Assembly: GCA_002328075.1 (NCBI GenBank)
Contig: DCVT01000041.1
Span: 1-64,000, forward strand
DNA: 64,000 nucleotides
Reading direction: 5' to 3'
From: Anaerolineales bacterium UBA2181
GTDB taxonomy: Bacteria > Chloroflexota > Anaerolineae > Promineifilales > UBA4811
A model generated the notes under the pieces. It was not told where the DNA came from and did no database searches. It was given only the letters and a program-made list of their open reading frames with translations. The translations under genes were made by a program, and so were the position numbers. This document shows positions 18,601-27,969 of this stretch, piece after piece; the first letter of the stretch is position 1; each line of letters begins with the position of its first letter.

Positions 18601-20738
18601 TACTGCTGGCCGAGGGCCTCTTTCTGGCGCTCTTTATGTTCTTGTTGCTGGTCCGGTGGCACAACCCAGATCTGTGGCAGCCGTGGCGCGGCGGCGAAAA
18701 ACCGATGGACATGGCCTACCTGAACGCGGTGATGAAGAGCACCTATTTCCCGCCATACGACCCCTGGATGGCGGGTAACATGCTCAACTATTACTACTAT
18801 GGCTATGTCCTGGTGGCAACACCCACCAAAATGCTGGGCGTTGTGCCCGCGGTGGCCTACAACCTGGCGTTGCCCTCCTGGTATGCGATGGCCGCACTGG
18901 GAGTATTTTCGGCCGCCTGGAACCTGGCATTCTGCCGGCCCGCCAGTCGGAAGCGGGCCTGGCTAGCGGGCGCCGTGGCGGTTCTGCTCATGGTGCTGCT
19001 GGGCAATCTGGCCCAGGTCCGGGTGATTTGGGACCGGCTGGTGGAGATCGGGGCACCGGCCAACCTGCGTCTGCCCTGGTTCCATCAGATTGGGGACCTC
19101 TTGCGCGGCATTCGCGCGATTCCGTTTGGCACGGCCGAACTGATCGGCGAGGACCTGGGTCGGTGGTATTTTTCAGCATCGCGGGCTATCCTGCATTATC
19201 GCGACGGTACGCCCATCACCGAGTTCCCGCTTTTTACCTTTCTTTACGGTGACCTGCATCCGCACATGATGAACATGCCGGTGCTGTTGGCGGGGTTGGG
19301 GTGGGTGTTGAGCCTGGTGCTGCGCCGCCGGCCGCTGCGACTTACGACCTGGTTGGTTGGCGGACTAATTGTGGGCGCCGCCTATCCCACGCATTCCTGG
19401 GACCTGCTCACCGTGTCTGGCCTGGCACTGCTGGCGCTGGCGTATCGCGGTTGGCAGCTCCGACCGTCCTTATCGCGGGATGGCCTGATGGCTGTGGCGG
19501 TTCAATCGGCCGGTCTGCTGCTGCTGGCAGTGGGCCTCTATTGGCCGTTTCACCAATGGTTTGGGTCAGACTATGCGGCGGCCGAGCTCTGGAGGGGACC
19601 GCGCACCCCGCTGATGGATTACCTGAGCGTCCACGGCCTGTTCCTGTTCCTGATGGGCACCTGGTTGGCCGTCCTTTCAACCGTCTGGGTACATAGGTGG
19701 TGGCGGGCGTTTTGGCACACGCGGTTGGGCACCCTGCTGCCTGCGCTGGGGCGCCGTTGGTGGTTGGTGCTGGGGGCACCGATGGCAGTGGCGGCGGGCG
19801 CCACATGGCTGATGCTGAACGATTATCCATCCATGCTGCTGGCGTTGCCGCTGGTGGCCTGGGTACTGGCGTTGTTGATGAGTCATGGCCGCTCGCCGGC
19901 CGAGCGGTCGGTGCTGGCGCTGGTGGCCGCTGGCCTGGCGCTGACCGGGGTGGTGGAGGTGCTCGTGCTGCGGGGTGATGTCGGCAGGTCCAACACCGTG
20001 TTCAAGTTCTACATTCAGGTGTGGACCTTTTTCAGTGTGGCTGCCGGGGCGGCCGCCGTCTGGATGCTGCCGGCGTTGGGGCAGTGGCGGTTACGATCCC
20101 GACGTCTTTTCCGGTTCTGGCGAGCGACGTTGATCCTTCTGTTGCTGGCTGCCGCCTCCTATCCGCTGTTGGCCATCCGGGCCCGGATAGCCGATCGGTG
20201 GCCTGACCTGGACGGGCTGCCCCGTACGATGGATGGCATGGCCTACATGCTGGGTAACGGGCCCGACCAGCCGGCCGTGTACCGCGACGAGGGACGGCCG
20301 CTCAACCTGGCAGCCGATCATGCCGGCATCCGCTGGATGCAAGAACACATCGAGGGTTCACCAGTGATCGTCGAGGGGCTCACGCCCGAGTACCGCTGGG
20401 GCAGCCGGTTTTCCATTTACACGGGTTTGCCGGCAGTGGTGGGATGGAGCTGGCACGTCCGCCAGCACAATGCCGTGGTGCCGGGAGTGGTGGTGGAGCG
20501 GCGAATCGACCAAGTGCGCCAGTTCTACGAAACCACCCAGGTGGCGGACGCGCTGGCGTTCCTGCACCAGTATGACGTCCACTTCATCGTGGTGGGTGAC
20601 CTTGAGCGTGCGTACTATCCGGCCGATGGGTTGGCCAAGTTCGAGCGGATGGTTTCTGACGGGCATCTGGTGGTCGCCTTTGAATCCGGCCCGGCGGCGC
20701 CCGGCCTGCGAATCTACCAGCGAGCGATGGGTGGGTAA
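15621..20738 (+). CDS. Giant double GT-C membrane protein (PMT-like half + DUF2298/Chlor_Arch_YYY half)
   Basis: This 1705-residue protein fuses two membrane glycosyltransferase-like modules. The first (about residues 120-880) resembles PMT_2/GT39 enzymes: many helices and an acidic motif HPDERFI near residue 155 in the first outer loop. The second (about 890-1705) is the Chlor_Arch_YYY/DUF2298 family, recognisable by the tyrosine cluster NYYYYGY near residue 1055 and by STRSWD-like and NTVFKFY motifs. The family is largely limited to Chloroflexota and archaea and is often encoded near other GT-C genes. It probably transfers sugar from a polyprenyl-phosphate donor at the outer membrane face. 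The next gene starts immediately after its stop, so the two are co-translated. The Thr/Pro-rich surface proteins encoded downstream are plausible acceptors (inference). Confidence 0.88.
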   Translation: MEPSSSASFEVLLLFLAGPLAVLGWLVLVVLALGLWRRHRQKGSRLAAAAGDDMSDRHLKTISQVALQPETNGVLALSQAVEPAVASDVPPHVAAGEPPGVDRAVALAVLLEAAWQQLRPTASRWLMPLLLLVVLAVGAVLRFSGLDWDSGQHLHPDERFITMVADGIRPVSNLAGYWDTENSSLNPLRHGSYTYGMLPLFLTRYVAGWTGRTSYDEIVLVGRALSGLFDLAAVLLLFVLGALLYNRWVGLLAAALLSVSVLAIQLAHFFAVDSFATPFIVGAFCVAALVLKYGRWWLYVAFGALVGLAMACKITTAPLIGIILLVAGLRIASTWPQAGNGSSLIWREALKCAGAAVTAVLMFRVAQPYAFQGPGFWDLSLNSRWLEIMREVQRQVSGRAEWPPNHHWTDRPMLTYAWQNLVMWGLGLPLGLAASLGWIWMAWRCWRGPHVEWQRHLLPLVWVGGYFAWQNLQFWSYLRYFMPLLPLAVLVAAWAMVTLVGRVSGMAGRGARRARTLAIGVMVVVLGGTAVYAVAFGQIYARPHTRVQASRWILANVPGPVNVLVETSLGLRQYPLSFMPGLILGAGQSWQGSFRAEEVGTVVAITAVSAEFQGEVDRAAVAFRLVHDGAEPRTLARIAGDLGQSSPGEPNRFPIEGIQVEPGQLYTVALEVREGGSFTLRGSRLAMETAWDDALPLRVDGHDPLGGIYQTLDLQLFEPDTEEKREHLLRVLEQADLIVVSSNRAYDAMPRLPLRYPMTTAYYQALFDCPDHRIHACAYPAQAPESGRLGFDLVATFESKPSFGPLSISDQSAEEAFTVYDHPKVLLFQKNADFDVQQARELLSAVDLSAVIEQGPVQATRAPTALQLPPGRWLAQTRGGTWSAMFDTQDLLNRHAALAVVAWYGLLVLLGWVTFPLVWTAMPGLPDRGYPLARIIGLLVVSWFAWMAASLRWLPFTRGVLWSGAGALVLVSALLTRRPAAQMLLWLRSHWRHLLLAEGLFLALFMFLLLVRWHNPDLWQPWRGGEKPMDMAYLNAVMKSTYFPPYDPWMAGNMLNYYYYGYVLVATPTKMLGVVPAVAYNLALPSWYAMAALGVFSAAWNLAFCRPASRKRAWLAGAVAVLLMVLLGNLAQVRVIWDRLVEIGAPANLRLPWFHQIGDLLRGIRAIPFGTAELIGEDLGRWYFSASRAILHYRDGTPITEFPLFTFLYGDLHPHMMNMPVLLAGLGWVLSLVLRRRPLRLTTWLVGGLIVGAAYPTHSWDLLTVSGLALLALAYRGWQLRPSLSRDGLMAVAVQSAGLLLLAVGLYWPFHQWFGSDYAAAELWRGPRTPLMDYLSVHGLFLFLMGTWLAVLSTVWVHRWWRAFWHTRLGTLLPALGRRWWLVLGAPMAVAAGATWLMLNDYPSMLLALPLVAWVLALLMSHGRSPAERSVLALVAAGLALTGVVEVLVLRGDVGRSNTVFKFYIQVWTFFSVAAGAAAVWMLPALGQWRLRSRRLFRFWRATLILLLLAAASYPLLAIRARIADRWPDLDGLPRTMDGMAYMLGNGPDQPAVYRDEGRPLNLAADHAGIRWMQEHIEGSPVIVEGLTPEYRWGSRFSIYTGLPAVVGWSWHVRQHNAVVPGVVVERRIDQVRQFYETTQVADALAFLHQYDVHFIVVGDLERAYYPADGLAKFERMVSDGHLVVAFESGPAAPGLRIYQRAMGG

Positions 20739-23648
20739 ATGTTGCAGCTGATCGTGGGATACCTGGCCATGCTGGCCATCACATCGGCGGTGTGCCTGGG
20801 CCTAATCTTTTGGCTGCGGCGCTCGCGCTGGCACCGTTCACCGACAGTGCGGCCGCCCGAACCGATGGACTCTGTATCGGGGGTTCCGGCTGCGCCAATC
20901 CAGCGTGGCAGAGCGCGCGACAGCCGCAGAAGCCAAGCGGATGAAGGAGCGCCCGTTCCCTCTCGGTCCGTGTTGCGCGCTGTCCGGGCCGAGCACCTGC
21001 CCTGGCGCAGGCGTCTGGCGCTGTTTCGACAGCATTGGCGAGACGCGACTCTGGCGGATGTGATAGCCGGGTTCCGGCTCCCCGAGGCAGCCTGGGAGCC
21101 GGCGGCCGCATCCGACGAGGCATCCGCTTCGGTTGCCATCGAGGAGGTGGCGCCAATAGCCGAGTCGGGCGAACCGTCTCCGGTTGCTTCAGCGCTCGAT
21201 ACGGCCCGGCTGGCGTTGACGCCGATCCCGACCGAGCCGATAACGCCGCACGCGATCGCCACCACGGCGAGCGGCGAAGTGGTTGTGCTGGACCTGGCGC
21301 GCCACCGGGTCTGTCTGTTATCTGCAAAAGGCCTGCTGCTGCGGTCCGCGACGGTGGCGGACCTGAAGGCCGGCCGGCGATATCAGATAGCCGCCTTGTC
21401 CGATGGGCAGACACTTGTCGTCGCCGACGAGGCCGGCGCCACGCTGCACCGGTTGTCCTGGGCGCCGGACCTGCCAGATGCGCCACCCTATTCAGCCGAT
21501 GGTCCTGGGCAAGGACCGGTCCGAGCTCTGGATAGTGAAGCGGTCCGTTCGACGGTCGAGGCCGGCGTTGAGCGTTGGCGTCTGCCGGGAGCGCTGCTGC
21601 TGGGCGCGGCCGCCCTCGGGTTGGCATTCCGGGGTCAGTGGCTGACGCTGACGCCCGGCCCGCAACAAACCATTGGAATTCCGTGCCTGGTGGGCGGCGT
21701 CCTGTTGTTTTCCATTGCGGGTTGGCTGGCAGAACGGCGCCACAAGTCTGAGGCGGATGCAGACAGCCGGCAGGTACCGGGTGCAGTTCGCGCACCTGAA
21801 GCACCGGCTGCGACTCGGCCAGGGGCAGGCGGCGGGATCTGGTGTCGTCTTGTTGCGCTGCCCGGCCGTTGGTCGGCCGGACGGCAACTTGCTGCCTGGC
21901 TGGATGTGACGCCCTGGCAACTGGTGTTGCTGGTGGCCGCGTTGGGGTGCAGCGCAGCTGCCTACCCCCTGGCCGGCGCCGAACCCACGGCCCATCGGCC
22001 GGCGGCGGCGGTCGTGTGCTGGCTGGCGGGCCTGGTGTTGGCAGTAATGGGGGGCTGGAAAAGGGGCCCGAGCGGTTCCCGGAATCCGTCTGCGACTGAG
22101 GCAGCTCTGGTGGCTGGGCTCCTGGGTTTGGCGCTGCTGCTGCGGGTCACGGCCACCGGGCATATTCCCTACATTCTGGGTGGCGACGAAGGTGTGATTG
22201 GTTACGCGTCGGTGGCGTTTGCCGACGGGCAAGCCAACAACATCTTGAACACCACGCTTTCCTCGCCGTCGCTCTATTTTGCATTGCAGGGGCTTGCTGT
22301 CCGAGTCTTTGGTCACACCATCGAGGCGCTCAGATTCAGCTCCGTCATCGCGGGCACGCTGGCGGTTCTGGCGGTCTACTGGCTGGCCCGGACCATGTTC
22401 GGGCGGAGAGCGGCCTTGGTCAGCGCGGCCTACCTGGCGGCTTTTCATTTTCACATCCACTTTAGCCGGGTGGCACTGCAGAACATCTGGGAATCGCTGT
22501 TCGCTGCGATCGTGTTGGCCGGTGTGTGGGAGGGTTGGTCGTCCAACCGCCGCAGCGGCTGGTTATTGGCAGGATTGGCGTTGGGGCTGGCGCAGAGCTT
22601 TTTCCCGGCCGTTAGGCTGCTCCTGGTGGTCCTGGCAGCCTGGATATTATACGCATTGGTGCGCGACCGTCAACGGTGGTGGGCCAGGTTTCCCGGCCTG
22701 GTGCTGCTGGGCCTGGTTTTCCTGGTGGCTGTCCTGCCGCTGGCCTGGTATTACGTGGAACACCCCTACATCTATACAGAGCCTTTGCCGAGGAGCTTTA
22801 TCCTGGCCGGGCAGGGCCCGGCTCACATACATGCTTTTGGGCAAGGGCAGACGCTGAGTGAGGTGCTGCGATCCCAGTTCTCGGCCGCGGTAAGGGGCTT
22901 TACCCATCTTCCGGTGCAGGATTGGTACACGCCGGAAAGGCCCATGTTGCTGGCGGCTCCGGCCGCGCTGTTCATAATCGGCGTGGGGTACGCGCTGCTC
23001 CGGGTTGCCGACCTGCGCTATGCCCTGCTATTGATCCTGCTGATCGGTGACCTGGTGCTGGGCGTGGCGCTCACGACCAACCCACCTACTGCCCAACGGA
23101 TGGTGATAGCGGTGCCGGCCGTGGTCATGCTGCTAGCCTTGCCGCTGGCGAACACGAGCCGGTGGCTGGCTCGGTTCCGGTCAGGTTGGGTCGGGTTGGG
23201 TCAGATGGCCGTCGCAGCTGCCTTGCTGGCGATCATGGTGGTGGATGTCCATTTCTACTTTGCCGTATACACGCCCGGCCGGAACTATCGCGTGGCTAAC
23301 GACGAGATCGCCCAGCGGGTGGCCGAGCATGTGGACCGTCTGTCCCCTGGCGGCGAAGGATGGCAGATCTATTGCGTATGCCCGCCGCGGATGGGCTACT
23401 GGACTCACCCCGGAATGGCCTATCTGGCGCCGCTGGCGGTGGGGCGCGAGGTACGTGACCCCTTGAACGGCCCGCCGGAATGGCTGGCTCCGGGCGAACG
23501 GGCGTTGGTGGTTTTCTTGCCGGAGCGGCTGGACGAACTGGTATGGGTCGAGCGTGCCTACCCCGGTGGAGTGCGCGTGGATCATTGGTACCACAATGGC
23601 GATTTGCTTTTTGCCACCTACGAGGTTAGAATTCCGGAGGGTCTGTGA
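20739..23648 (+). CDS. PMT_2/GT39-like membrane glycosyltransferase with N-terminal extension
   Basis: The 969-residue protein begins with one transmembrane helix (about 5-25) and a long polar region (30-270) containing a short beta-propeller-like stretch (VVLDLARHRVCLL and VVADEAGATLH). The GT-C body follows from about residue 280 to 860, with the catalytic-loop motif GGDEGVIGYASVAF near residue 480 and a RVALQNIWES motif typical of dolichyl-phosphate-mannose:protein mannosyltransferases. A soluble C-terminal domain completes it. ATG 20739 directly abuts the TAA of the upstream giant gene. Family knowledge suggests polyprenyl-phosphate-sugar transfer to secreted proteins; substrate not shown. 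Confidence 0.85.
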   Translation: MLQLIVGYLAMLAITSAVCLGLIFWLRRSRWHRSPTVRPPEPMDSVSGVPAAPIQRGRARDSRRSQADEGAPVPSRSVLRAVRAEHLPWRRRLALFRQHWRDATLADVIAGFRLPEAAWEPAAASDEASASVAIEEVAPIAESGEPSPVASALDTARLALTPIPTEPITPHAIATTASGEVVVLDLARHRVCLLSAKGLLLRSATVADLKAGRRYQIAALSDGQTLVVADEAGATLHRLSWAPDLPDAPPYSADGPGQGPVRALDSEAVRSTVEAGVERWRLPGALLLGAAALGLAFRGQWLTLTPGPQQTIGIPCLVGGVLLFSIAGWLAERRHKSEADADSRQVPGAVRAPEAPAATRPGAGGGIWCRLVALPGRWSAGRQLAAWLDVTPWQLVLLVAALGCSAAAYPLAGAEPTAHRPAAAVVCWLAGLVLAVMGGWKRGPSGSRNPSATEAALVAGLLGLALLLRVTATGHIPYILGGDEGVIGYASVAFADGQANNILNTTLSSPSLYFALQGLAVRVFGHTIEALRFSSVIAGTLAVLAVYWLARTMFGRRAALVSAAYLAAFHFHIHFSRVALQNIWESLFAAIVLAGVWEGWSSNRRSGWLLAGLALGLAQSFFPAVRLLLVVLAAWILYALVRDRQRWWARFPGLVLLGLVFLVAVLPLAWYYVEHPYIYTEPLPRSFILAGQGPAHIHAFGQGQTLSEVLRSQFSAAVRGFTHLPVQDWYTPERPMLLAAPAALFIIGVGYALLRVADLRYALLLILLIGDLVLGVALTTNPPTAQRMVIAVPAVVMLLALPLANTSRWLARFRSGWVGLGQMAVAAALLAIMVVDVHFYFAVYTPGRNYRVANDEIAQRVAEHVDRLSPGGEGWQIYCVCPPRMGYWTHPGMAYLAPLAVGREVRDPLNGPPEWLAPGERALVVFLPERLDELVWVERAYPGGVRVDHWYHNGDLLFATYEVRIPEGL

Positions 23649-23708
23649 ACGGTCTGGAACGAATGGGTGTGCGGCAACAACCGGTGGCCGGAAATGACTG
23701 GCGGCCTA

Positions 23709-23737
23709 TTGCTTGACGGGTTACTGCCGGTTATAAT
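23709..23737 (+). promoter_or_regulatory. Promoter of the surface-protein operon
   Basis: TTGCTT (23709-23714) and a perfect TATAAT (23732-23737) are 17 bases apart. The predicted start lies about 60 bases before the TTG start codon at 23806. Confidence 0.65.
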
Positions 23738-23805
23738 GTGGTCTGTGGCAGTCCGTGACATGCCGTCCTATTGTGTTACCCGGAGACTGATCAAGGAGTA
23801 GTCTG

Positions 23806-26800
23806 TTGGCAGCGGGCGTCGAAGCTTGGTTGAGACACCGGTGGCGCGAGTGGATGGCGCAACACGGGCAGAGCCTGGTGGAACTGGCTCTCTTTTTTCC
23901 TATCCTGCTGTTGATTCTGGCCGGTTTGATCGAGGTTGGCTACTATGCCAACAACTATCTGACCGCACTGGACGCCTCGCGCGAGGGCGCCCGGATGGGC
24001 GCCGATGGCGACCCAGACCCCAGTTTTTTGCAGGTATGGACCCACACCGGGGGCGTCCGCGGCGACCCGATGGCACTTTGCGACGATGGCCCGATCATTG
24101 CGGATCCCTTTGACCCGGATCCACCGCCGGCTGATCCGGACTCGCAGGTCACAGATATTTATGCCAAGATCGGTTGCCTGACCTACCGCGACCTTCATCC
24201 GCTTCAGATACCTACCGGCACCGCCCGGTTGGACGACATTGTCGTGTCCATCTATGCGGTGGCGCCCATTTCCGGCACCTATGAGGTCACCGTGCGGCCC
24301 AACATCACGGACGATATCCAGGTGTTGCTGACCGCCGGGCTCACTTCCACTCACCTTCACGATGGCTACTATAGCTGGCTCAATCGTTTTGATCCTGCCA
24401 ATCCGGCGTATGCCGGCCGCATCACTGAGGAACAGGTGCGGGCTTTTCTGGACGCGAATCCCCCCGCCGGCCCGACCGCCTTTGTGCTGGTAGAGGTTTG
24501 GTGGGAACACAACTTGCTGCTCAACCTCCCGTTCACCCAACGATTCATCCCTGATCCGCTGCTGATCCACGCGCACACGTTGATGCCCATGTCGGCCGCC
24601 GAGCCAACCGCCACACCGGGGCCGAGTCCCACGCCTCGCCTGCTGCCCACGGCGACCGCCTCGCCTGGTGGTCCCACCCTGACCCACACGTCTACGCCCG
24701 AAGGGGGAGAGACCGAAACCCCTACCGCGAGTCCAACCCCGGATGCTAGCAGCACGCCCACGCCCACACCCTCGCTCACCATGACTCCGACTCCCACGGC
24801 CACGCCGGGTTTGCCGAAACCCTGGCAGAACACTGACGTTGGGGATGTGGGGGTGGCAGGATCGGCCGACTACGCCGGTGGGCAGTTTACGGTGAGTGGG
24901 TCGGGTGCGGACATCTGGCAGACCAACGACGAGTTCCATTTTGTGCACCAGACTGCATTCCTGGATTATTGCCAGATAACGGCTCGCGTCGTCAGCATAG
25001 GCACCACCAATGGCTGGTCCAAGGCCGGAGTCATGTTCAAGCAAAACACCTCCGCCGGATCGAACTATGCATTGATGTCCGTGACCGAGAGCAACGGCCT
25101 TGCCTTTCAATGGAACTTTGTGAACAATGTGAACGGCCAGGGTTATGCGTTGCCGGTGTGGCTACAGTTGGTGCGGGACGGGAACCTCTTAACCGGTTAC
25201 TATAGCACGGATGGCTTGCTCTGGACCGCGTACCACACTGCCTCGGTGGCCATGTTCAGCCCGGCTGAGGCGGGTCTGTTTGTGACTTCGCACAACGATG
25301 GCGCGCTCAACACGGTCACTTTTGACAATGTCTCGTTCGTTTGCGCCGCGTCCGCCACCGCCACTCCTACTGCGACCCCTTCGCCAACGCCGACTCCAAC
25401 GCCGACTCTGACCCCAACACCGGCAATGGGCGGTGTCCAGGTGAATTTTCAGCCGCCGACGGCGGAGGTGCCGGCCGGGTACCTGATGGATGGCGGTGCT
25501 GCCTATGGCAATCGTGGAAATGGGTTCTCGTACGGTTGGAACTTGGCGAACACCAATCATCGAGAGCGAAACAGCCATCCGGATCAGCGTTACGACACGC
25601 TGAACCATATGCAGCTGGGCGGCACCTTTACCTGGGAGATCGGCCTCCCCAACGGTGACTATTGGGTGACCCTGGTCATGGGCGACCCATCCTATCCGGA
25701 TTCTGTCAATCATCTCAACGTGGAAGGGGTGAGCCTAGTCGACCCAGATGGGGCGGACACCTTCGACGAATACGTGGACGTGGCGGTCAAGGTGAGCGAC
25801 GGCCGGTTGACCATCAGCCCGGTCTCAGGTGGGTATGCCAAGATCTGCTTTGTCGAGATACGCCCGGCTGTCGCTCCCACTCCCACATCTACTCCCACTC
25901 CGTCCGTGACGCCGACTCTGACCCAGACACCAACCCCCACCGCCACACCAACGCTCTATTCCAACGCGGTGGCCCAATTTTCCCTGGACACGGACCCGGG
26001 TTGGAGCTGTCAGGGCCAATGGCAGTACGGTGTACCTACCGGTGGTAATGGGAGTCACGGTTTGCCGGACCCGACCTCCGGCGCGACCGGCAGCGCAGTG
26101 TACGGGTACAACTTGAGCGGCGGCTACACCGACAATATGCCGGAACATGCGCTGACCACGACCGCCATCGACTGCAGCAACTATACTCAGACCAAGCTCA
26201 GGTTCTGGCGGTGGTTGAACGTCGAAAGGGCGATGTATGACCACGCGACGGTTCGAATTTCGGCCGACGGGCAGAACTGGACCACCATCTGGCAAAACTT
26301 AGACACGGTCGTGGACGGAGTTGGTGCGTCGGTGGCGGACAGCTCGTGGGTGCCGATGGAGCTCGATATATCAGCGGTGGCCGACAACCAACCCACCGTG
26401 TACATTCGATGGGTGATGGGTCCGACCGACGGCGGATGGACCTATTCCGGCTGGAATATCGATGACGTGGAGGTCATTGGCATGCCGATGGGTGGGAATC
26501 GACCCCTAACCCCGGTCAACCAGGTTCCGCCGGGCGGCGCTCTTGTCCAGGACCCAAATCCTGTCTTCATCTGGTCCAGTTTTAATGATCCCGATTTCGG
26601 GGATCATCAGACTATTTTCCAGCTCCAGCTGCGGCGTTCGGGCGGAGCCTACCAGGGAATTGGGAGTTGGGATACCGGCCCGGTGTTCAGCGGCGCCAAC
26701 ACGTATGAACCGGCCGTCTGGAATCTGATTGACAGCGTGTACTGTTGGCACGTCCGGGTGAGAGACAGCACCGGCCTTTGGAGCCCGTACAGCAGCGAGA

Positions 26801-27969
26801 CCTGTTTCACCGCCGACGTGGGCGCGGCGCTCATCCGCTCCTTCTCGATGGACCTTGGACCGGATTGGATCGCTACCGGCGCCTGGCAGTTTGGCATTCC
26901 CCAAGGGCGCAGCGGGGATCACGGTTTGCCGGACCCCGTCAGCGGCGCCACCGGCGAGAACGTCTATGGGTACAACCTGGCCGGCGCCTACACCAACAAC
27001 CTGTCAGAGCAAACCCTGACCACCGGAGCCATCGATTGCACCGGTTTCACCGGCGTCACGCTGCGCTTTATGCGTTGGCTCAACGTGGAGCGTGCGCCGA
27101 ATGACTGGGCGACGGTGCGGGTCTCGAGCGATGGCGCCAATTGGACCACCGTGTGGGAAAACCCAACCGACGACACGGTTGACGGCGCGTCGGTGGCGGA
27201 CAGCTCCTGGCAGATAGTCGCCTATGATATCTCGGCGGTGGCTGACAACCAACCGACGGTGTACTTGCGGTGGGTCATGGGCCCGACCGATGGCCAGTGG
27301 ACCTATTCGGGTTGGAATCTGGATGATGTGGAATTGGTAGGTTCCCGTGGGATCCTGCTATCGGAGGATTTTGAGTCCTATGCGGCGGGCGCCAATCCGG
27401 TTGACTGGCGAGACCAAAGGCAGACGCTGCAGGATGCGGACCTGTATCAGGCATTCTCGGTGGATGGAACCCAGGCGTTGGGCACCAGCTCCACCGAGAC
27501 CAATATTTACTCCCATTACGTCGGCGCAGGGTCGGCTGGTTGGCAGAATTACCAGGTGACCGGGCGGCTACGTTACACACTCGGCAGCGACGGTGTCGGC
27601 GTCACTTTTTACTCCCAGTATCCCATGGCGGATGCGTACTACCGGCTCCGCGCGTTCAACAGCGGCTCCATGCACATCTCGCCCCATCCGGACGGCAAGC
27701 CACTCAGCGGCGGCACGACGGATACGGGTGTGAGCTTGTCGGCAAACGCGTGGTACCGTTTCCGCATTCAAGTGGAGACGGTCAACGCGGGAACTCGGGT
27801 CAACATTCGGGCCAAGGTGTGGCCGGCGGGCGCCGGCGAACCGGCCAATTGGCAGGTGGACTGCTGGGACGAGACAGCGTCTCGTTTCACCAACGGAACC
27901 ATCGGTTTTTGGACCATGGGCGGCGGGAACAAGTATCTGGATGACGTGGAGGTGCGCCAATATGATTGA
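23806..27969 (+). CDS. TadE-type pseudopilin fused to a giant multi-domain extracellular region
   Basis: The 1387-residue protein begins with a TadE-like N terminus: GQSLVELALFFP followed by a hydrophobic helix and the GYYANNYLTALDASREGARMG segment. From about residue 265 Pro/Thr spacers separate extracellular modules: a LamG/DUF1349-like domain (about 345-510), a malectin-like carbohydrate-binding domain (about 545-690), two copies of a roughly 170-residue MAM/jelly-roll-like module (about 720-890 and 1005-1180) separated by an Ig/fibronectin-like domain, and a final LamG-like domain to the end. TTG 23806 is chosen from AAGGAG (23793-23798) seven bases upstream. It probably sits at the pilus or cell surface as an adhesin. 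Domain names are from sequence pattern only. Confidence 0.8.
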   Translation: MAAGVEAWLRHRWREWMAQHGQSLVELALFFPILLLILAGLIEVGYYANNYLTALDASREGARMGADGDPDPSFLQVWTHTGGVRGDPMALCDDGPIIADPFDPDPPPADPDSQVTDIYAKIGCLTYRDLHPLQIPTGTARLDDIVVSIYAVAPISGTYEVTVRPNITDDIQVLLTAGLTSTHLHDGYYSWLNRFDPANPAYAGRITEEQVRAFLDANPPAGPTAFVLVEVWWEHNLLLNLPFTQRFIPDPLLIHAHTLMPMSAAEPTATPGPSPTPRLLPTATASPGGPTLTHTSTPEGGETETPTASPTPDASSTPTPTPSLTMTPTPTATPGLPKPWQNTDVGDVGVAGSADYAGGQFTVSGSGADIWQTNDEFHFVHQTAFLDYCQITARVVSIGTTNGWSKAGVMFKQNTSAGSNYALMSVTESNGLAFQWNFVNNVNGQGYALPVWLQLVRDGNLLTGYYSTDGLLWTAYHTASVAMFSPAEAGLFVTSHNDGALNTVTFDNVSFVCAASATATPTATPSPTPTPTPTLTPTPAMGGVQVNFQPPTAEVPAGYLMDGGAAYGNRGNGFSYGWNLANTNHRERNSHPDQRYDTLNHMQLGGTFTWEIGLPNGDYWVTLVMGDPSYPDSVNHLNVEGVSLVDPDGADTFDEYVDVAVKVSDGRLTISPVSGGYAKICFVEIRPAVAPTPTSTPTPSVTPTLTQTPTPTATPTLYSNAVAQFSLDTDPGWSCQGQWQYGVPTGGNGSHGLPDPTSGATGSAVYGYNLSGGYTDNMPEHALTTTAIDCSNYTQTKLRFWRWLNVERAMYDHATVRISADGQNWTTIWQNLDTVVDGVGASVADSSWVPMELDISAVADNQPTVYIRWVMGPTDGGWTYSGWNIDDVEVIGMPMGGNRPLTPVNQVPPGGALVQDPNPVFIWSSFNDPDFGDHQTIFQLQLRRSGGAYQGIGSWDTGPVFSGANTYEPAVWNLIDSVYCWHVRVRDSTGLWSPYSSETCFTADVGAALIRSFSMDLGPDWIATGAWQFGIPQGRSGDHGLPDPVSGATGENVYGYNLAGAYTNNLSEQTLTTGAIDCTGFTGVTLRFMRWLNVERAPNDWATVRVSSDGANWTTVWENPTDDTVDGASVADSSWQIVAYDISAVADNQPTVYLRWVMGPTDGQWTYSGWNLDDVELVGSRGILLSEDFESYAAGANPVDWRDQRQTLQDADLYQAFSVDGTQALGTSSTETNIYSHYVGAGSAGWQNYQVTGRLRYTLGSDGVGVTFYSQYPMADAYYRLRAFNSGSMHISPHPDGKPLSGGTTDTGVSLSANAWYRFRIQVETVNAGTRVNIRAKVWPAGAGEPANWQVDCWDETASRFTNGTIGFWTMGGGNKYLDDVEVRQYD

